Source of the DNA: Candidatus Bathyarchaeota archaeon
Lineage (GTDB): Archaea > Thermoproteota > Bathyarchaeia > Bathyarchaeales > Bathyarchaeaceae
NCBI GenBank assembly: GCA_020356305.1
Contig: CP070636.1
Span: 1,179,889 to 1,204,609 of the forward strand
Reading direction: 5' to 3'
Length of the DNA stretch: 24,721 nt
In this document: one piece after another, positions 13,200-20,488 of the stretch
Position numbering within the stretch: the first letter of the stretch is position 1
Layout: each line of letters starts with the position of its first letter
Translations under genes and position numbers: made by a program
The notes under the pieces: generated by a model
The model's database searches: none
The model's input: only the letters and a program-made list of their open reading frames with translations
Told to the model about the DNA's origin: nothing

Positions 13200-15035
13200 C
13201 TAGAGCAGCACAAGTAGAATTGTCATGAGAACGGCAACTGTTGAGAACAACGGAATAGCCAGCCTTTTGGCTTCTGTTGCTGTTTTTTCAGTGAGACGGC
13301 ACAACGCCCTTATCTGCTCCTCTCCAATGACCCTCACGCCGGAAATGGTTTCCGTGCGCCATGAAACCTTCGCAGACTCCAGATCAGCCAACGCATTCAT
13401 GGCAGCTTGCCGAATGTAACTGATCAGCTTTGTGTTGTCCATAGCCTCGCCTACTGGATGATAACCACGTTCTGTTAACACAATACCATTTACTGCGTGG
13501 GTGTCCGTGGTCAGAACCTCGCCATTGGCGAAGCCCATCTCCTTCAATGCTGACAAAATCTCTTCCCTCAGTCCAGACACCATGTTGTTTCCATCGATTG
13601 TTACGTAAGCCGCTGCCTCGCCGTCAACCTTAATTGCGATTAGTGTTATGCCTCCGAAGCCCATGCCCTCCCTAAGCCCAAACTCCATTGGAACAACTTT
13701 TGCGGCTCCTATTTCAAAGGGGATGCGCCTACGGCTCAGCGCCGCGTCTAGGCTACTAGATGCGGCTTTTTTCAAGGGTTGCAAAGCTTCTTTGAGATTA
13801 AAGGGTCCCTCAATGCTGTTGTGGGCGTCAATCACGATTGCCCATGCCAGACCTCTTTTCTTAGCCTCGTTTATAATGGCAGCCTCTAATTCTTGAGGTA
13901 GATCCTCCATCGTTTTGGGTGAAAGAGTTAACGTTAAGACGGCGCAGTTTCCAAAGATTTGGCAGCTTGCACTTGCTCCGTTTCTCTTAGCTCGAACTAA
14001 TGGGGTAGCCTCAGAAAACTGAGGGGAAAAGTCAAGTGTCTCAAGGGTTCTGTTTACAACTTTTTCACTTTGAAATTGAGACGAGAGATCTAGTTCGTGA
14101 CCAACCAGTCCGTGAGGAACGGAAACCACGGCCCGGAACTTGTTTTCCAACGCATCTTGCATCATGTAGGGAAAGAGGCTGCTGCCCACATTTTTGAAAG
14201 GGCCCGAGTGAAAACTTGGAATAATCATCATCGCCTTAATATTTTCACCAGTCATGAAAGCCAGAACGTGAAGCTTTAGATCTCGTTCACATCCAAGCTT
14301 GTCAAAGACGTCTTCAAGGGGCGCGTTCAAGTTTTCTGTCCAGTTTGCCATGAACGCCCTGAAGAGTGGAAGAGCGGCTATCCCGAGAGTCCTTTGGCCG
14401 ACGCGGTTTACATGAAACGTAAAAAAGGAAACGGCTAGCATAGCGACAAAGACAAAGATGGTAGAGAGAATGAAGAAATTTACTCCAAGGCTTCCTATGA
14501 TGGAAACCACGATAAAAATGGAGGTGGCGGAGAGCGCGGGTTGCAAGATAGAGGAGACGAATACTCCCTCGCGGTCTGAAAATGACGTTGTGGAGAAAAC
14601 CAGAAAACGAAGGATGAGAGCAAAAGAAAAACCCAGAAGAAAGAGTTTAGCCCAGACAAAGGAGTTTCCGAGGAAGAAACTCGTTAAACCCCCGACAAAG
14701 ATTAAGCCAAACCATATCAGACAAGAGAAAAGGGAGAGAGCAGAGCAACGCCTCAAGTTGAAAACTGGGTCGTTCCTCATAAAGCCAACGTAAATTATCA
14801 GATCGGCCAGCAAAGTGGTACAGAAGAAAACTGCACCGAAAATCAGGCCTAGAGCCAGATCAAACGAAGTGCGACGCAGAGGAAAAATCGTCAGCGGCCC
14901 GCCGAGCACGCATAAAATGCAGAGTGAGACAACAATTTTCTTGTGAGACGGTAGCGTAAATAACGACGAGTACCTTTCAACCATTCCGCTGAGGTACGTG
15001 TCCAAAGCATTGTCGGAAGCCAACTTGGATCCCAT
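13200..15035 (-). CDS. DUF2070 archaeal membrane protein
   Basis: The 611-residue protein has about seven membrane helices in residues 30-215, a large soluble domain (about 220-585) and one final helix (590-610). The soluble part carries the family's conserved polar motifs: PSFHSGPFKNVGSSLFPYMM, PHGLVGHELDLSS, VIDAHNSIEGP and LTTDTHAVNG. These His/Asp clusters look like a metal-dependent hydrolase site, but the family has no demonstrated activity that I know of. The ATG at 15035 is the only reasonable start. It stands alone, converging on porB. Family call confident; enzymatic role is inference. Confidence 0.85.
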   Translation of the reverse strand: MGSKLASDNALDTYLSGMVERYSSLFTLPSHKKIVVSLCILCVLGGPLTIFPLRRTSFDLALGLIFGAVFFCTTLLADLIIYVGFMRNDPVFNLRRCSALSLFSCLIWFGLIFVGGLTSFFLGNSFVWAKLFLLGFSFALILRFLVFSTTSFSDREGVFVSSILQPALSATSIFIVVSIIGSLGVNFFILSTIFVFVAMLAVSFFTFHVNRVGQRTLGIAALPLFRAFMANWTENLNAPLEDVFDKLGCERDLKLHVLAFMTGENIKAMMIIPSFHSGPFKNVGSSLFPYMMQDALENKFRAVVSVPHGLVGHELDLSSQFQSEKVVNRTLETLDFSPQFSEATPLVRAKRNGASASCQIFGNCAVLTLTLSPKTMEDLPQELEAAIINEAKKRGLAWAIVIDAHNSIEGPFNLKEALQPLKKAASSSLDAALSRRRIPFEIGAAKVVPMEFGLREGMGFGGITLIAIKVDGEAAAYVTIDGNNMVSGLREEILSALKEMGFANGEVLTTDTHAVNGIVLTERGYHPVGEAMDNTKLISYIRQAAMNALADLESAKVSWRTETISGVRVIGEEQIRALCRLTEKTATEAKRLAIPLFSTVAVLMTILLVLL

Positions 15036-15097
15036 CCTTCGATAAAGATCTTTCCAATGCTAAAGCTCAAAAAGTTTGAGGTTGCCAAGATACTTAT

Positions 15098-15235
15098 GTG
15101 ACACAAAAACCAAGAAAGAAGGCAAAACAATCGTTTGGATTGTCGAAAATATACAAAAAAGGGGAGAACGCGGAGTTTTTGCGAGAAAACTGCAACACAG
15201 GAAAGGCGAGAAGACGCCTCTTACTGCGTTTTTAG
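15098..15235 (+). CDS. Doubtful 45-residue basic peptide
   Basis: Between DUF2070 and the Sm-like gene one frame runs from GTG 15098 to TAG 15233-15235 and encodes MTQKPRKKAKQSFGLSKIYK and so on: 45 residues, strongly basic. A TATA-like ATACTTAT immediately precedes it. A second frame (TTG 15076 to TAG 15291, 71 residues, also basic) overlaps it. I recognise neither. Downstream, CTGC-GTTT (15224-15231) can pair with AAAC...GCAG (15250-15259), and GTTATT/AATAAC (15259-15273) forms another hairpin. The stretch may therefore be a leader or RNA rather than a coding region. At most one frame is real. Confidence 0.2.
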   Translation: MTQKPRKKAKQSFGLSKIYKKGENAEFLRENCNTGKARRRLLLRF

Positions 15236-15321
15236 GAGACCCGAGAGTGAAACGTGCAGTTATTTTGAATAACGCGAGAAAAGGAAACTAGGGCACACAA
15301 AAACCGAAAACTGGCAAGTAG

Positions 15322-15335
15322 GATAAAGTTTTATC
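15322..15335. promoter_or_regulatory. Inverted repeat over the TATA region of the Sm-like gene
   Basis: GATAAA-GT-TTTATC is a perfect inverted repeat whose right half is also the best TATA-like sequence (TTTATCTTT), about 30 bases before the GTG at 15366. A protein bound here would block the promoter. Confidence 0.35.
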
Positions 15336-15365
15336 TTTGATTGTGATAAGTTTAGTCGAGTAACC

Positions 15366-15647
15366 GTGTCTGAAAATCGCGTGCCGCCGACTGTTTTTCA
15401 AATACTTGAACGAAATATAGGAGGCAAAATACTAGCCATTTTGGACCCTTCTTATGGGTTTGAGGGTACTTTGGCTGCTGTTACATATGAGCCACCTGGA
15501 ATATGGCTCTCTAATGCTGATGCGGTGATACTTCGAGCTACCATAGCGCAGCCGATACCTCAGATTGTAGGAAAGGAACATAGAAGTGAGGTGTTTGTTC
15601 ACCTCAACTCGGTTCAGCGCATCGAGGTCCTACATAAAACCCAATGA
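15366..15647 (+). CDS. Sm-like (LSm) domain protein, divergent
   Basis: The 93-residue protein resembles an Sm fold. An N-terminal helix (PPTVFQILERNI) leads into GGKILAILDPSYGFEGTLAAVTYEPPGIWLSNADAVI (about 19-55), comparable to the Sm1 motif with its hydrophobic-x-G-x-x-F-x-G-x-L core and the Asp/Asn turn. SEVFVHLNSVQRIEVL (74-89) is comparable to the Sm2 strand ending in an asparagine and a hydrophobic pair. LSm proteins form rings that bind U-rich RNA. The match is by pattern and the inserted stretch RATIAQPIPQIVGKEHR is atypical. The start GTG is placed after a TATA-like repeat at 15330-15337, with no ribosome site, suggesting a leaderless or near-leaderless message. It stands as a single gene. 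Confidence 0.6.
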   Translation: MSENRVPPTVFQILERNIGGKILAILDPSYGFEGTLAAVTYEPPGIWLSNADAVILRATIAQPIPQIVGKEHRSEVFVHLNSVQRIEVLHKTQ

Positions 15648-15764
15648 GTTGCTAATAGCGCGCGCAAACAGTCTTCTTTTTTAGGGGGTGCGGGGGCATC
15701 GAGGTGAATAGAGTGAGAGAAATCCTTTGTATCAATGTTAGACTTCTTGCCCGCACCGTTTTGG

Positions 15765-15858
15765 TTATATAAAATCCACACAAATAAACTTTGAGGTTTC
15801 TTCTATAAGAAACTTCTATCCAAGATTCAGTTAAAAGACAACATTTTCCAATTGGATA
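15765..15858 (+). ncRNA. Candidate non-coding RNA with its own TATA box
   Basis: A strong TATA box, TTATATAAAA (15765-15774), stands in the 238-base gap between the convergent Sm-like and Sec61beta genes, with no reading frame to serve. About 25 bases beyond its centre a hairpin begins exactly: GAGGTTTCTT (15793-15802) pairs with AAGAAACTTC (15807-15816) around the loop CTAT. It has one G-U pair on the plus strand that would be C-A on the minus strand. A second stem follows without a gap: TATCCAA (15817-15823) with TTGGATA (15852-15858). No T-rich terminator is obvious beyond TTTT at about 15871. No known RNA family is recognised. Confidence 0.4.
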
Positions 15859-15885
15859 CAAAACTAGAATTTTAACCAAGTCTTC

Positions 15886-16086
15886 CTAGAGAAACGGTAG
15901 TTTGCCTAGGGCATAGAGTTGCGCGAGGACGCAGGTGAGTATTAACCCCACCGTTAGGATTACTACGAGTTCAGGCCTTATCCTTACTCCTTGTGTCTCT
16001 TCTTCGAAGAAACGGAGAAGACCTGCACTTGCTGCGGGCATAGGCGCGCTTCTGTCACGTTTCTTCTGCCTCTTGCTCTTACTCAT
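15886..16086 (-). CDS. secG: Preprotein translocase subunit Sec61beta
   Basis: The 66-residue protein has the archaeal Sec61beta layout: a basic, disordered N-terminus (MSKSKRQKKRDRSAPMPAAS), the conserved AGLLRFFEEETQGVRIRPE segment, and one membrane helix (about 40-62). It is the peripheral third subunit of the SecY-SecE-Sec61beta translocon. The ATG at 16086 is preceded by GGAG. It is transcribed alone, away from the DUF488 gene, and is not part of the secY operon about 10 kb to the left. Confidence 0.92.
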   Translation of the reverse strand: MSKSKRQKKRDRSAPMPAASAGLLRFFEEETQGVRIRPELVVILTVGLILTCVLAQLYALGKLPFL

Positions 16087-16267
16087 TCAGATGTCTCCGA
16101 CACTTTACACGAATGGGATTTCTCTAATTAATGTTGTGCTAGTTCTCAACCTCTTTAATCCTTGTTGTCTGTTTCATCTTCTCTTTCTCTCTCCAACTTC
16201 ATTAATCTAGTTCTAAGGGAGATTCTTTATTGACTTGGCGCGGTTTGTGTAATGGGAGCCTCTCCGG

Positions 16268-16711
16268 ATGTACCCTGGCGAGTTCACTGTTTTGACCATA
16301 GGTCATAGCAACAGATCTGTTGAAGAATTTTTGGAAATGCTCAGGGAGCACGAAATCAGGACACTCGTTGACATACGTAGGTTTCCCACCTCCAAGGTTG
16401 AACACTTCAAGAGAGAGGAGATGGAGCGGTGGTTACTCAAGCATGGAGTTGAGTACGTTTGGCTCGGAGCGGAATTGGGTGGATATCGCCGAGGCGGATA
16501 CCAAGCCCACATGAAGACGGAGTTGTTCGAAGAGGGCCTAGAGAAGCTTCTTCGAGTTGCAGAAGAGGGAGGAACTTGCATCATGTGTATGGAGAAAAGC
16601 CCAAAATACTGCCATCGTCGCTTTGTTTCGGCGCGCTTAGAGGAAAAGGATGTGAAAGTGATACATGTACTTGAGAAGGGGCAGGTGAGCCTTATGAAGT
16701 TTGAGCGATAA
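16268..16711 (+). CDS. DUF488 family protein
   Basis: The 147-residue protein has the DUF488 hallmarks: LTIGHSNRSVEEFLEML (from residue 9), LVDIRRFPTSKVEHF (33-47), the WLGAELGGYR turn (65-74), and CMEKSPKYCHRRFVSARL (107-124) with the paired cysteine and the CHR. The family is widespread and uncharacterised; the C...CHR motif suggests a metal or nucleotide site. The ATG at 16268 is preceded by GGGAG at moderate distance. It overlaps or directly precedes the MazG-type gene, and such pairing with a nucleotide-cleansing enzyme hints at a role in nucleic-acid or nucleotide quality control. Confidence 0.85.
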   Translation: MYPGEFTVLTIGHSNRSVEEFLEMLREHEIRTLVDIRRFPTSKVEHFKREEMERWLLKHGVEYVWLGAELGGYRRGGYQAHMKTELFEEGLEKLLRVAEEGGTCIMCMEKSPKYCHRRFVSARLEEKDVKVIHVLEKGQVSLMKFER

Positions 16712-16739
16712 TATAGAGCTAATTAGAGAGGCACTGAAT

Positions 16740-17027
16740 ATGGAAGTGCGTGAGTTTCAAAATATGATGCGCCGGATTTATTTTCGGCGAGATTCCGCAC
16801 GGGGAGCAGCTGGGACGTTCAACTGGCTTAGGGACGAGGTTGAGGACTTAGAGGCGGCCATAGATGCGGAAGACAAGAAAGCCTTAGAAGACGAGTTTGC
16901 CGATGTGCTCGCCTGGTTGGCTTCCCTAGCAAACGTTGTTGAGATAGACTTGGAAGGCGCAACGATGAAAAAATATGATGGCAAATGCCCAAAGTGCGAC
17001 CGAACGCCATGCAACTGCACCACCTAG
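16740..17027 (+). CDS. MazG-type nucleotide pyrophosphohydrolase
   Basis: The 95-residue protein has the MazG helical metal-binding pattern: a first helix MEVREFQNMMRRIYFRRDSARG, then WLRDEVEDLEAAID with the E-x-x-E/D metal ligands, then LEDEFADVLAWLASLANV with the second E-x-x-D pair. A C-terminal zinc-knuckle-like CPKCDRTPCNC (Cys at four positions) ends it. Such enzymes hydrolyse nucleoside triphosphates to monophosphate and pyrophosphate. The frame also opens at TTG 16701, overlapping DUF488 by 11 bases. However, GAGAGG 8 bases before ATG 16740, and family N-termini that begin at this point, favour the later start. Confidence 0.85.
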   Translation: MEVREFQNMMRRIYFRRDSARGAAGTFNWLRDEVEDLEAAIDAEDKKALEDEFADVLAWLASLANVVEIDLEGATMKKYDGKCPKCDRTPCNCTT

Positions 17028-17040
17028 AATCATTTTTCGT

Positions 17041-17520
17041 CTAAAGCGTACGTCGAACGACCCCGAATAGCAGTATGACAAGACTTCTCACGACAAGTGA
17101 CAGACCGGCGAAAATGATGAGACCGCTAAGAAAGGCGAACCAACCAATGTTTCCGGCCGACAAAATGATCAAAAAGTAACCAGCACCGAGCCAAAAAACT
17201 ATCCCAGAAAGTGCTCCTGCTTTTCTGCTCAGATAGTCCTCAAGATAAACCCTCAAGAATAGAACGGGTAGATGGAACAATCCATATGCCACGCAGAACT
17301 GGGCAACAGCCGTATAAAGCACTGGATGGCTTGACGTGGGAGCTGGAAAATTCACGCCTGGATACACTTCGACAAGCTCAAAAGACCTGAAAAACTCACC
17401 AATCTTGTCCACAAGATTCGGAGTAATTACGAAAATCACACCTACCAAGACGATGAAAAATCCGAACGAAGCTAGGCCAAGCATATCTGACTCTTTCAGC
17501 AGTCTATCACCTAAAACCAT
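17041..17520 (-). CDS. Four-helix membrane protein of unknown function
   Basis: The 159-residue protein has four predicted membrane helices (about 13-34, 63-88, 98-120 and 124-152). An extracellular-looking loop rich in proline and aromatic residues (FELVEVYPGVNFPAPTSSHP, about 47-67) lies between the first two. The ATG at 17520 has a GGTGAG ribosome site 5 bases upstream. A TATA-like TTTTTTAAG about 50 bases upstream, on the minus strand, is shared with the divergent radical SAM gene's spacer. I do not recognise the family, and no catalytic motif is visible. It is convergent with the MazG gene, 13 bases between stops. Confidence 0.7.
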   Translation of the reverse strand: MVLGDRLLKESDMLGLASFGFFIVLVGVIFVITPNLVDKIGEFFRSFELVEVYPGVNFPAPTSSHPVLYTAVAQFCVAYGLFHLPVLFLRVYLEDYLSRKAGALSGIVFWLGAGYFLIILSAGNIGWFAFLSGLIIFAGLSLVVRSLVILLFGVVRRTL

Positions 17521-17652
17521 CTAACTCACCATAGCAGACCTGCAAGCACACAGTATTCATTTTTCCTCTTAAAAAATACACGTTGGTTTCTAATAATTCC
17601 AAACGAAAGAGTAATCAGCAGAGTCAATGACCAACTTCTATGACTAGGCGAG

Positions 17653-19086
17653 ATGGTACGCATGAAAGTGCTTTTCGTGGAGCCACCCAAGGATTATTGG
17701 TTTGTCATGGGGGAATATCTTCCGCCTCCCTATGGAATTCTTCAACTCGCAGCATTCCTTCAAAGCAAGATGAATGATGTCGAAATAGATGTTTTGGACT
17801 GCCAGGCGCAGTCTTTGGATTGGAAAGGACTGGAGAATCACATCGAATCTTATCAGCCGGATATCGTTGCCTCAAGCGCGCTCGCAACATGCAACACGTA
17901 CGTAGCCGCTCGAACTTTAGAGGCAGCAAAGAGAGTGAATCCTGACGTCCTGACAGTCGCAGGGGGGCAGCATTTCACTGCTACGGCTCAAGAAAGCTTG
18001 GAAACCTATCCAGAGATCGACGTGATTATTCGTGGAGAGGGAGAACAAACACTTGTAGAATTAGCCCAAGCGACAAGCAGAAACTCCTCTTTGTCACGTA
18101 TAAGAGGCATCTCTTTCCGCCATAACGAAAAAGTCCTACACAATCCTCCGCAGCCACTGATTGAGAACCTCAATGAACTACCTCTCCCCGGATATCATTT
18201 CGTCGAAGATGTGATCCGTAAATATCATTTCACCGTAATGGCGGGGCCCAAAGCCGGCTATGCCTTGGTCGAGGGGTCAAGAGGCTGCCGACACCGCTGT
18301 AGCTTCTGCACTCAATGGAGACACTGGCAAGGAATATGGAGGGCAAAATCGCCCAAACGAATCGCAGACGAAATAGAGTCATGCTACCGAAACTATGGAA
18401 TCAAATTTCTATGGTTAACAGATGACAATCTTGGCTTGGGCACGCGTGCAAACGACTTGTGCAACGAAATTATTCGCCGAGGCATCTCTGACGATATCAT
18501 GTGGTTCATGCAGATAAGATGCGATGACGTAGTTAGACACCCTAAGCTTTTGCCTAGGATGCGGAAATCAGGCCTCCAATGGGTGCTCCTTGGAGCAGAA
18601 AGCCACAGTGCATCTACTCTTGAAAAATTCAACAAGGAGACAAGTCCTGAAGACGCTACGGTAGCAGTGCAATTGCTACATGAAAATGACATATTTGCTC
18701 ACACCATGTTCATCATTGGAGAACGCAACGATACTGCTGAATCAATAGCTAGGTTAAGACAGTTTGTGAACGCTTTAGATCCTGATCTAGCAATTTTCGC
18801 GATCCTCACCCCGTTTCCAGGAACCAAGATCTTTGAAGAAGCCAAACAAAATGGATGGATTGAAGATTTCAACTGGGCCCACTACGACATGGTTCACGCG
18901 GTCATGCCCACCGAGACGCTTTCCAGAGAGGAAGTGCAGAAGGAACTCTATAACTGTTACCGAAGCTTTTTCGGCTCATGGAGCAGAAGGCTATGTGGGC
19001 TTTTCTCTGCAAAACAGATGAAGAGAAGAGTTTATAGGTACATGGCCACTCAAGGCATCCTAAATCAGCTTAAAAATCTCTTTTGA
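17653..19086 (+). CDS. Cobalamin-binding-domain radical SAM enzyme
   Basis: The 477-residue protein has an N-terminal Rossmann-like B12-binding domain (about 4-140) with PPYGILQLAAFLQ, VAGGQHFTAT (102-111) and IIRGEGEQTLVEL. It continues with the radical SAM barrel bearing CRHRCSFC (C212, C216, C219), which binds the [4Fe-4S] cluster and S-adenosylmethionine. The usual cobalamin DxHxxG histidine is replaced (DVLDCQAQS, 46-54), as in many base-off members. The C-terminal 60 residues are an amphipathic, basic tail (KRRVYRYMATQGILNQL). Relatives methylate, ring-contract or cross-link unreactive carbon, including the archaeal lipid-modifying Grs and BchE-type enzymes. The substrate here is unknown. 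Start ATG 17653; ATG 17662 is possible. A membrane-protein gene follows 12 bases later. Confidence 0.85.
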   Translation: MVRMKVLFVEPPKDYWFVMGEYLPPPYGILQLAAFLQSKMNDVEIDVLDCQAQSLDWKGLENHIESYQPDIVASSALATCNTYVAARTLEAAKRVNPDVLTVAGGQHFTATAQESLETYPEIDVIIRGEGEQTLVELAQATSRNSSLSRIRGISFRHNEKVLHNPPQPLIENLNELPLPGYHFVEDVIRKYHFTVMAGPKAGYALVEGSRGCRHRCSFCTQWRHWQGIWRAKSPKRIADEIESCYRNYGIKFLWLTDDNLGLGTRANDLCNEIIRRGISDDIMWFMQIRCDDVVRHPKLLPRMRKSGLQWVLLGAESHSASTLEKFNKETSPEDATVAVQLLHENDIFAHTMFIIGERNDTAESIARLRQFVNALDPDLAIFAILTPFPGTKIFEEAKQNGWIEDFNWAHYDMVHAVMPTETLSREEVQKELYNCYRSFFGSWSRRLCGLFSAKQMKRRVYRYMATQGILNQLKNLF

Positions 19087-19098
19087 GTTGCAACTTCG

Positions 19099-19812
19099 AT
19101 GGCTCAGAACCTACTTCAAAATTTTACTTTAACATTTCTAATAGGCCTATCACTTTTTGGATTGCTCCTTGTTACAATGCTTGCGTTCAACCCGCCGATA
19201 ATACAGGAAAGCTTGCCTTTGCGGAAGCCAGCAATTGGATCGCTTTTCGGACTCCTCTGCATTCTAGGGGTTCTAGCAGCCTTCTTTCCAAGGCAATGCT
19301 CCGCAATGTTTGAGGGAAAAAGTAGGCGGCTTGACGAAGAACATTTTCCTTCTCATGGGACTCTGCACACTTTGCATGGACACCATCCTCAATGCAAGGG
19401 CTTTTCTGCCCATGTGTTTGAAGTAAAGAACAGAACATTGTGTATCGCATGTGCAGGGTTGTTTCTTGGGGGACTGGGAGCTATCGCTGGAACTATTCTA
19501 TATTTTTTTGGCAATTTGCATTTTGAAACAAACGCTACTCTAGTGGTTGTGGGAGGAATTTCGGGAGTTGGTTTTGGCTTATTTCAATTTAAAGTCCAGA
19601 GAAGTTATGTTCGTCTATGTTTGAACATTTCCTTCGTTCTAGGATCCTTTCTAGTCCTAGCAGGAATCGATGAACTAGTTGAAAGCTTGTTCGTGGATCT
19701 TTTTCTGGTCAGCCTTAGTGTTTTCTGGCTCTTCACACGCATATTGCTTTCACAGTGGGACCACTGGAGGACCTGCCAAACCTGCAAATCTATTTGCGAA
19801 ATCTGCAGATGA
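19099..19812 (+). CDS. Cysteine-rich polytopic membrane protein coupled to the radical SAM gene
   Basis: The 237-residue protein has about six membrane helices. Between helices 2 and 3 lies a cytoplasmic or luminal loop with the motif GHHPQCKGFSAHVF...CIACAGLFLGG (about 94-125). This is a His/Cys arrangement seen in uncharacterised archaeal and DUF2085-like membrane proteins. The C-terminus ends CQTCKSICEICR, a second Cys cluster. The ATG follows the radical SAM stop after 12 bases, so the pair is almost certainly one transcription unit. Two Cys clusters suggest metal or cluster binding. Together with a membrane-directed radical SAM tail, this suggests the pair acts on a lipid or a membrane-bound substrate; that is inference. 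Confidence 0.65.
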   Translation: MAQNLLQNFTLTFLIGLSLFGLLLVTMLAFNPPIIQESLPLRKPAIGSLFGLLCILGVLAAFFPRQCSAMFEGKSRRLDEEHFPSHGTLHTLHGHHPQCKGFSAHVFEVKNRTLCIACAGLFLGGLGAIAGTILYFFGNLHFETNATLVVVGGISGVGFGLFQFKVQRSYVRLCLNISFVLGSFLVLAGIDELVESLFVDLFLVSLSVFWLFTRILLSQWDHWRTCQTCKSICEICR

Positions 19813-19821
19813 GGAAAGAGA

Positions 19822-20145
19822 TCAATATCTGCGGCGTACCCCGTAAAGGGCACCAACAACAATTAATATGCCAAAGATAATCAATGCGAAAGGCCAGATT
19901 TCCACGGTTGCAGGAATCACTTCTGCCTGTTGCATAAACCATATGAGCCCCGCAAGCACAATGATCACGCCGATGGCCAAGCCTACAATTGCACCACCGT
20001 GAGGGATGCCGAAACACTCTTCTTCAAATCGTTTGCGTTCGTATCTCCAAGGTGGGCGTGGTCCTTTGTATAAAGGTGCTCCACACTTAACGCACACCAA
20101 AGCATCCTCTTCATTCTTGGCGCCGCATTTAGTGCAATAAACCAA
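19822..20145 (-). CDS. Zinc-ribbon membrane protein
   Basis: The 107-residue protein begins with a zinc ribbon (YCTKCGAKNEEDALVCVKCG: C4, C7, C18, C21), a linker of arginine and aromatic residues, and two membrane helices (about 50-70 and 83-101) with a basic end (GVRRRY). Many archaea carry several such proteins; the function is unknown. The start is a TTG at 20145 with GGAGTG upstream on the minus strand. A TATA-like TTAATAAAAAC (complement of 20171-20181) lies just behind. It converges on the cysteine-rich membrane protein, 9 bases between stops. Confidence 0.75.
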   Translation of the reverse strand: MVYCTKCGAKNEEDALVCVKCGAPLYKGPRPPWRYERKRFEEECFGIPHGGAIVGLAIGVIIVLAGLIWFMQQAEVIPATVEIWPFALIIFGILIVVGALYGVRRRY

Positions 20146-20201
20146 AAATATCCACTCCTAAACTTCCGTTGTTTTTATTAATTCAATCGGAAAGTCTCTT
20201 A

Positions 20202-20281
20202 ACACTTTTGGTGGAGCAACAAGCATTCTGCTAAATGCTAGCAAGGCGAACCTCCACAAATGCTTCATAGTGAAAAGTTGT
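20202..20281 (+). ncRNA. Candidate structured RNA, H/ACA-like in outline
   Basis: Three nested stems are visible: 20204-20209 (ACTTTT) with 20273-20278 (AAAAGT); 20211-20216 (GTGGAG) with 20252-20257 (CTCCAC); and 20222-20227 (AGCATT) with 20234-20239 (AATGCT). A TATA-like TTTTTATTAATT (20172-20182) lies about 25 bases before the first stem. The inner pair of stems with an internal loop on both sides, followed by ACA at 20255-20257 about 16 bases after the upper stem, recalls an archaeal H/ACA guide. However, no kink-turn is recognisable. It lies between two minus-strand genes and could equally be a leader on that strand or chance AT-rich pairing. Confidence 0.3.
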
Positions 20282-20292
20282 ATGAAGGCCGA

Positions 20293-20433
20293 TCAACTCA
20301 TCAGCGCATCGCGCGCGATGCATGTACGCGTGCTTTTTTGTCTAGTGTGCTCGGGAAAAGGTGTACTGCATTTAGGACAGGGATGCGTATTTGCTTTTAT
20401 CTCCACTCCACAATCCCAATAGTAGGGCGCTCT
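20293..20433 (-). pseudogene. Probable remnant of a zinc-ribbon gene
   Basis: On the minus strand a short frame reads YYWDCGVEIKANTHPCPKCS (about 20424-20365) and then PFPEHTRQKS to a TGA at 20293-20295. This is the pattern of a zinc ribbon (CG...CPKC), but the first cysteine of the N-terminal pair is tyrosine. An in-frame TAA sits just before it, and only a GTG in the middle could start it. It most likely is a decayed copy of a gene like 19822-20145. The far end overlaps a perfect 16-base palindrome (20306-20321). The similarity is seen in sequence; decay is inferred. Confidence 0.35.
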
Positions 20434-20488
20434 TTACTTCTGGAAGAATGGTTGCTCACTAGCGTCTGAAAAATAGTGTTTCATCGCC

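Noticed and set aside
15652..15879. 75-codon minus-strand frame between the Sm-like and Sec61beta genes
   Set aside because: No ribosome site, no domain, and it covers the TATA box and hairpins; it looks like a chance frame.
20260..20469. 69-codon plus-strand frame
   Set aside because: Composition is rich in Cys, Arg and Ser with no domain; the opposite strand shows a zinc-ribbon pattern instead.
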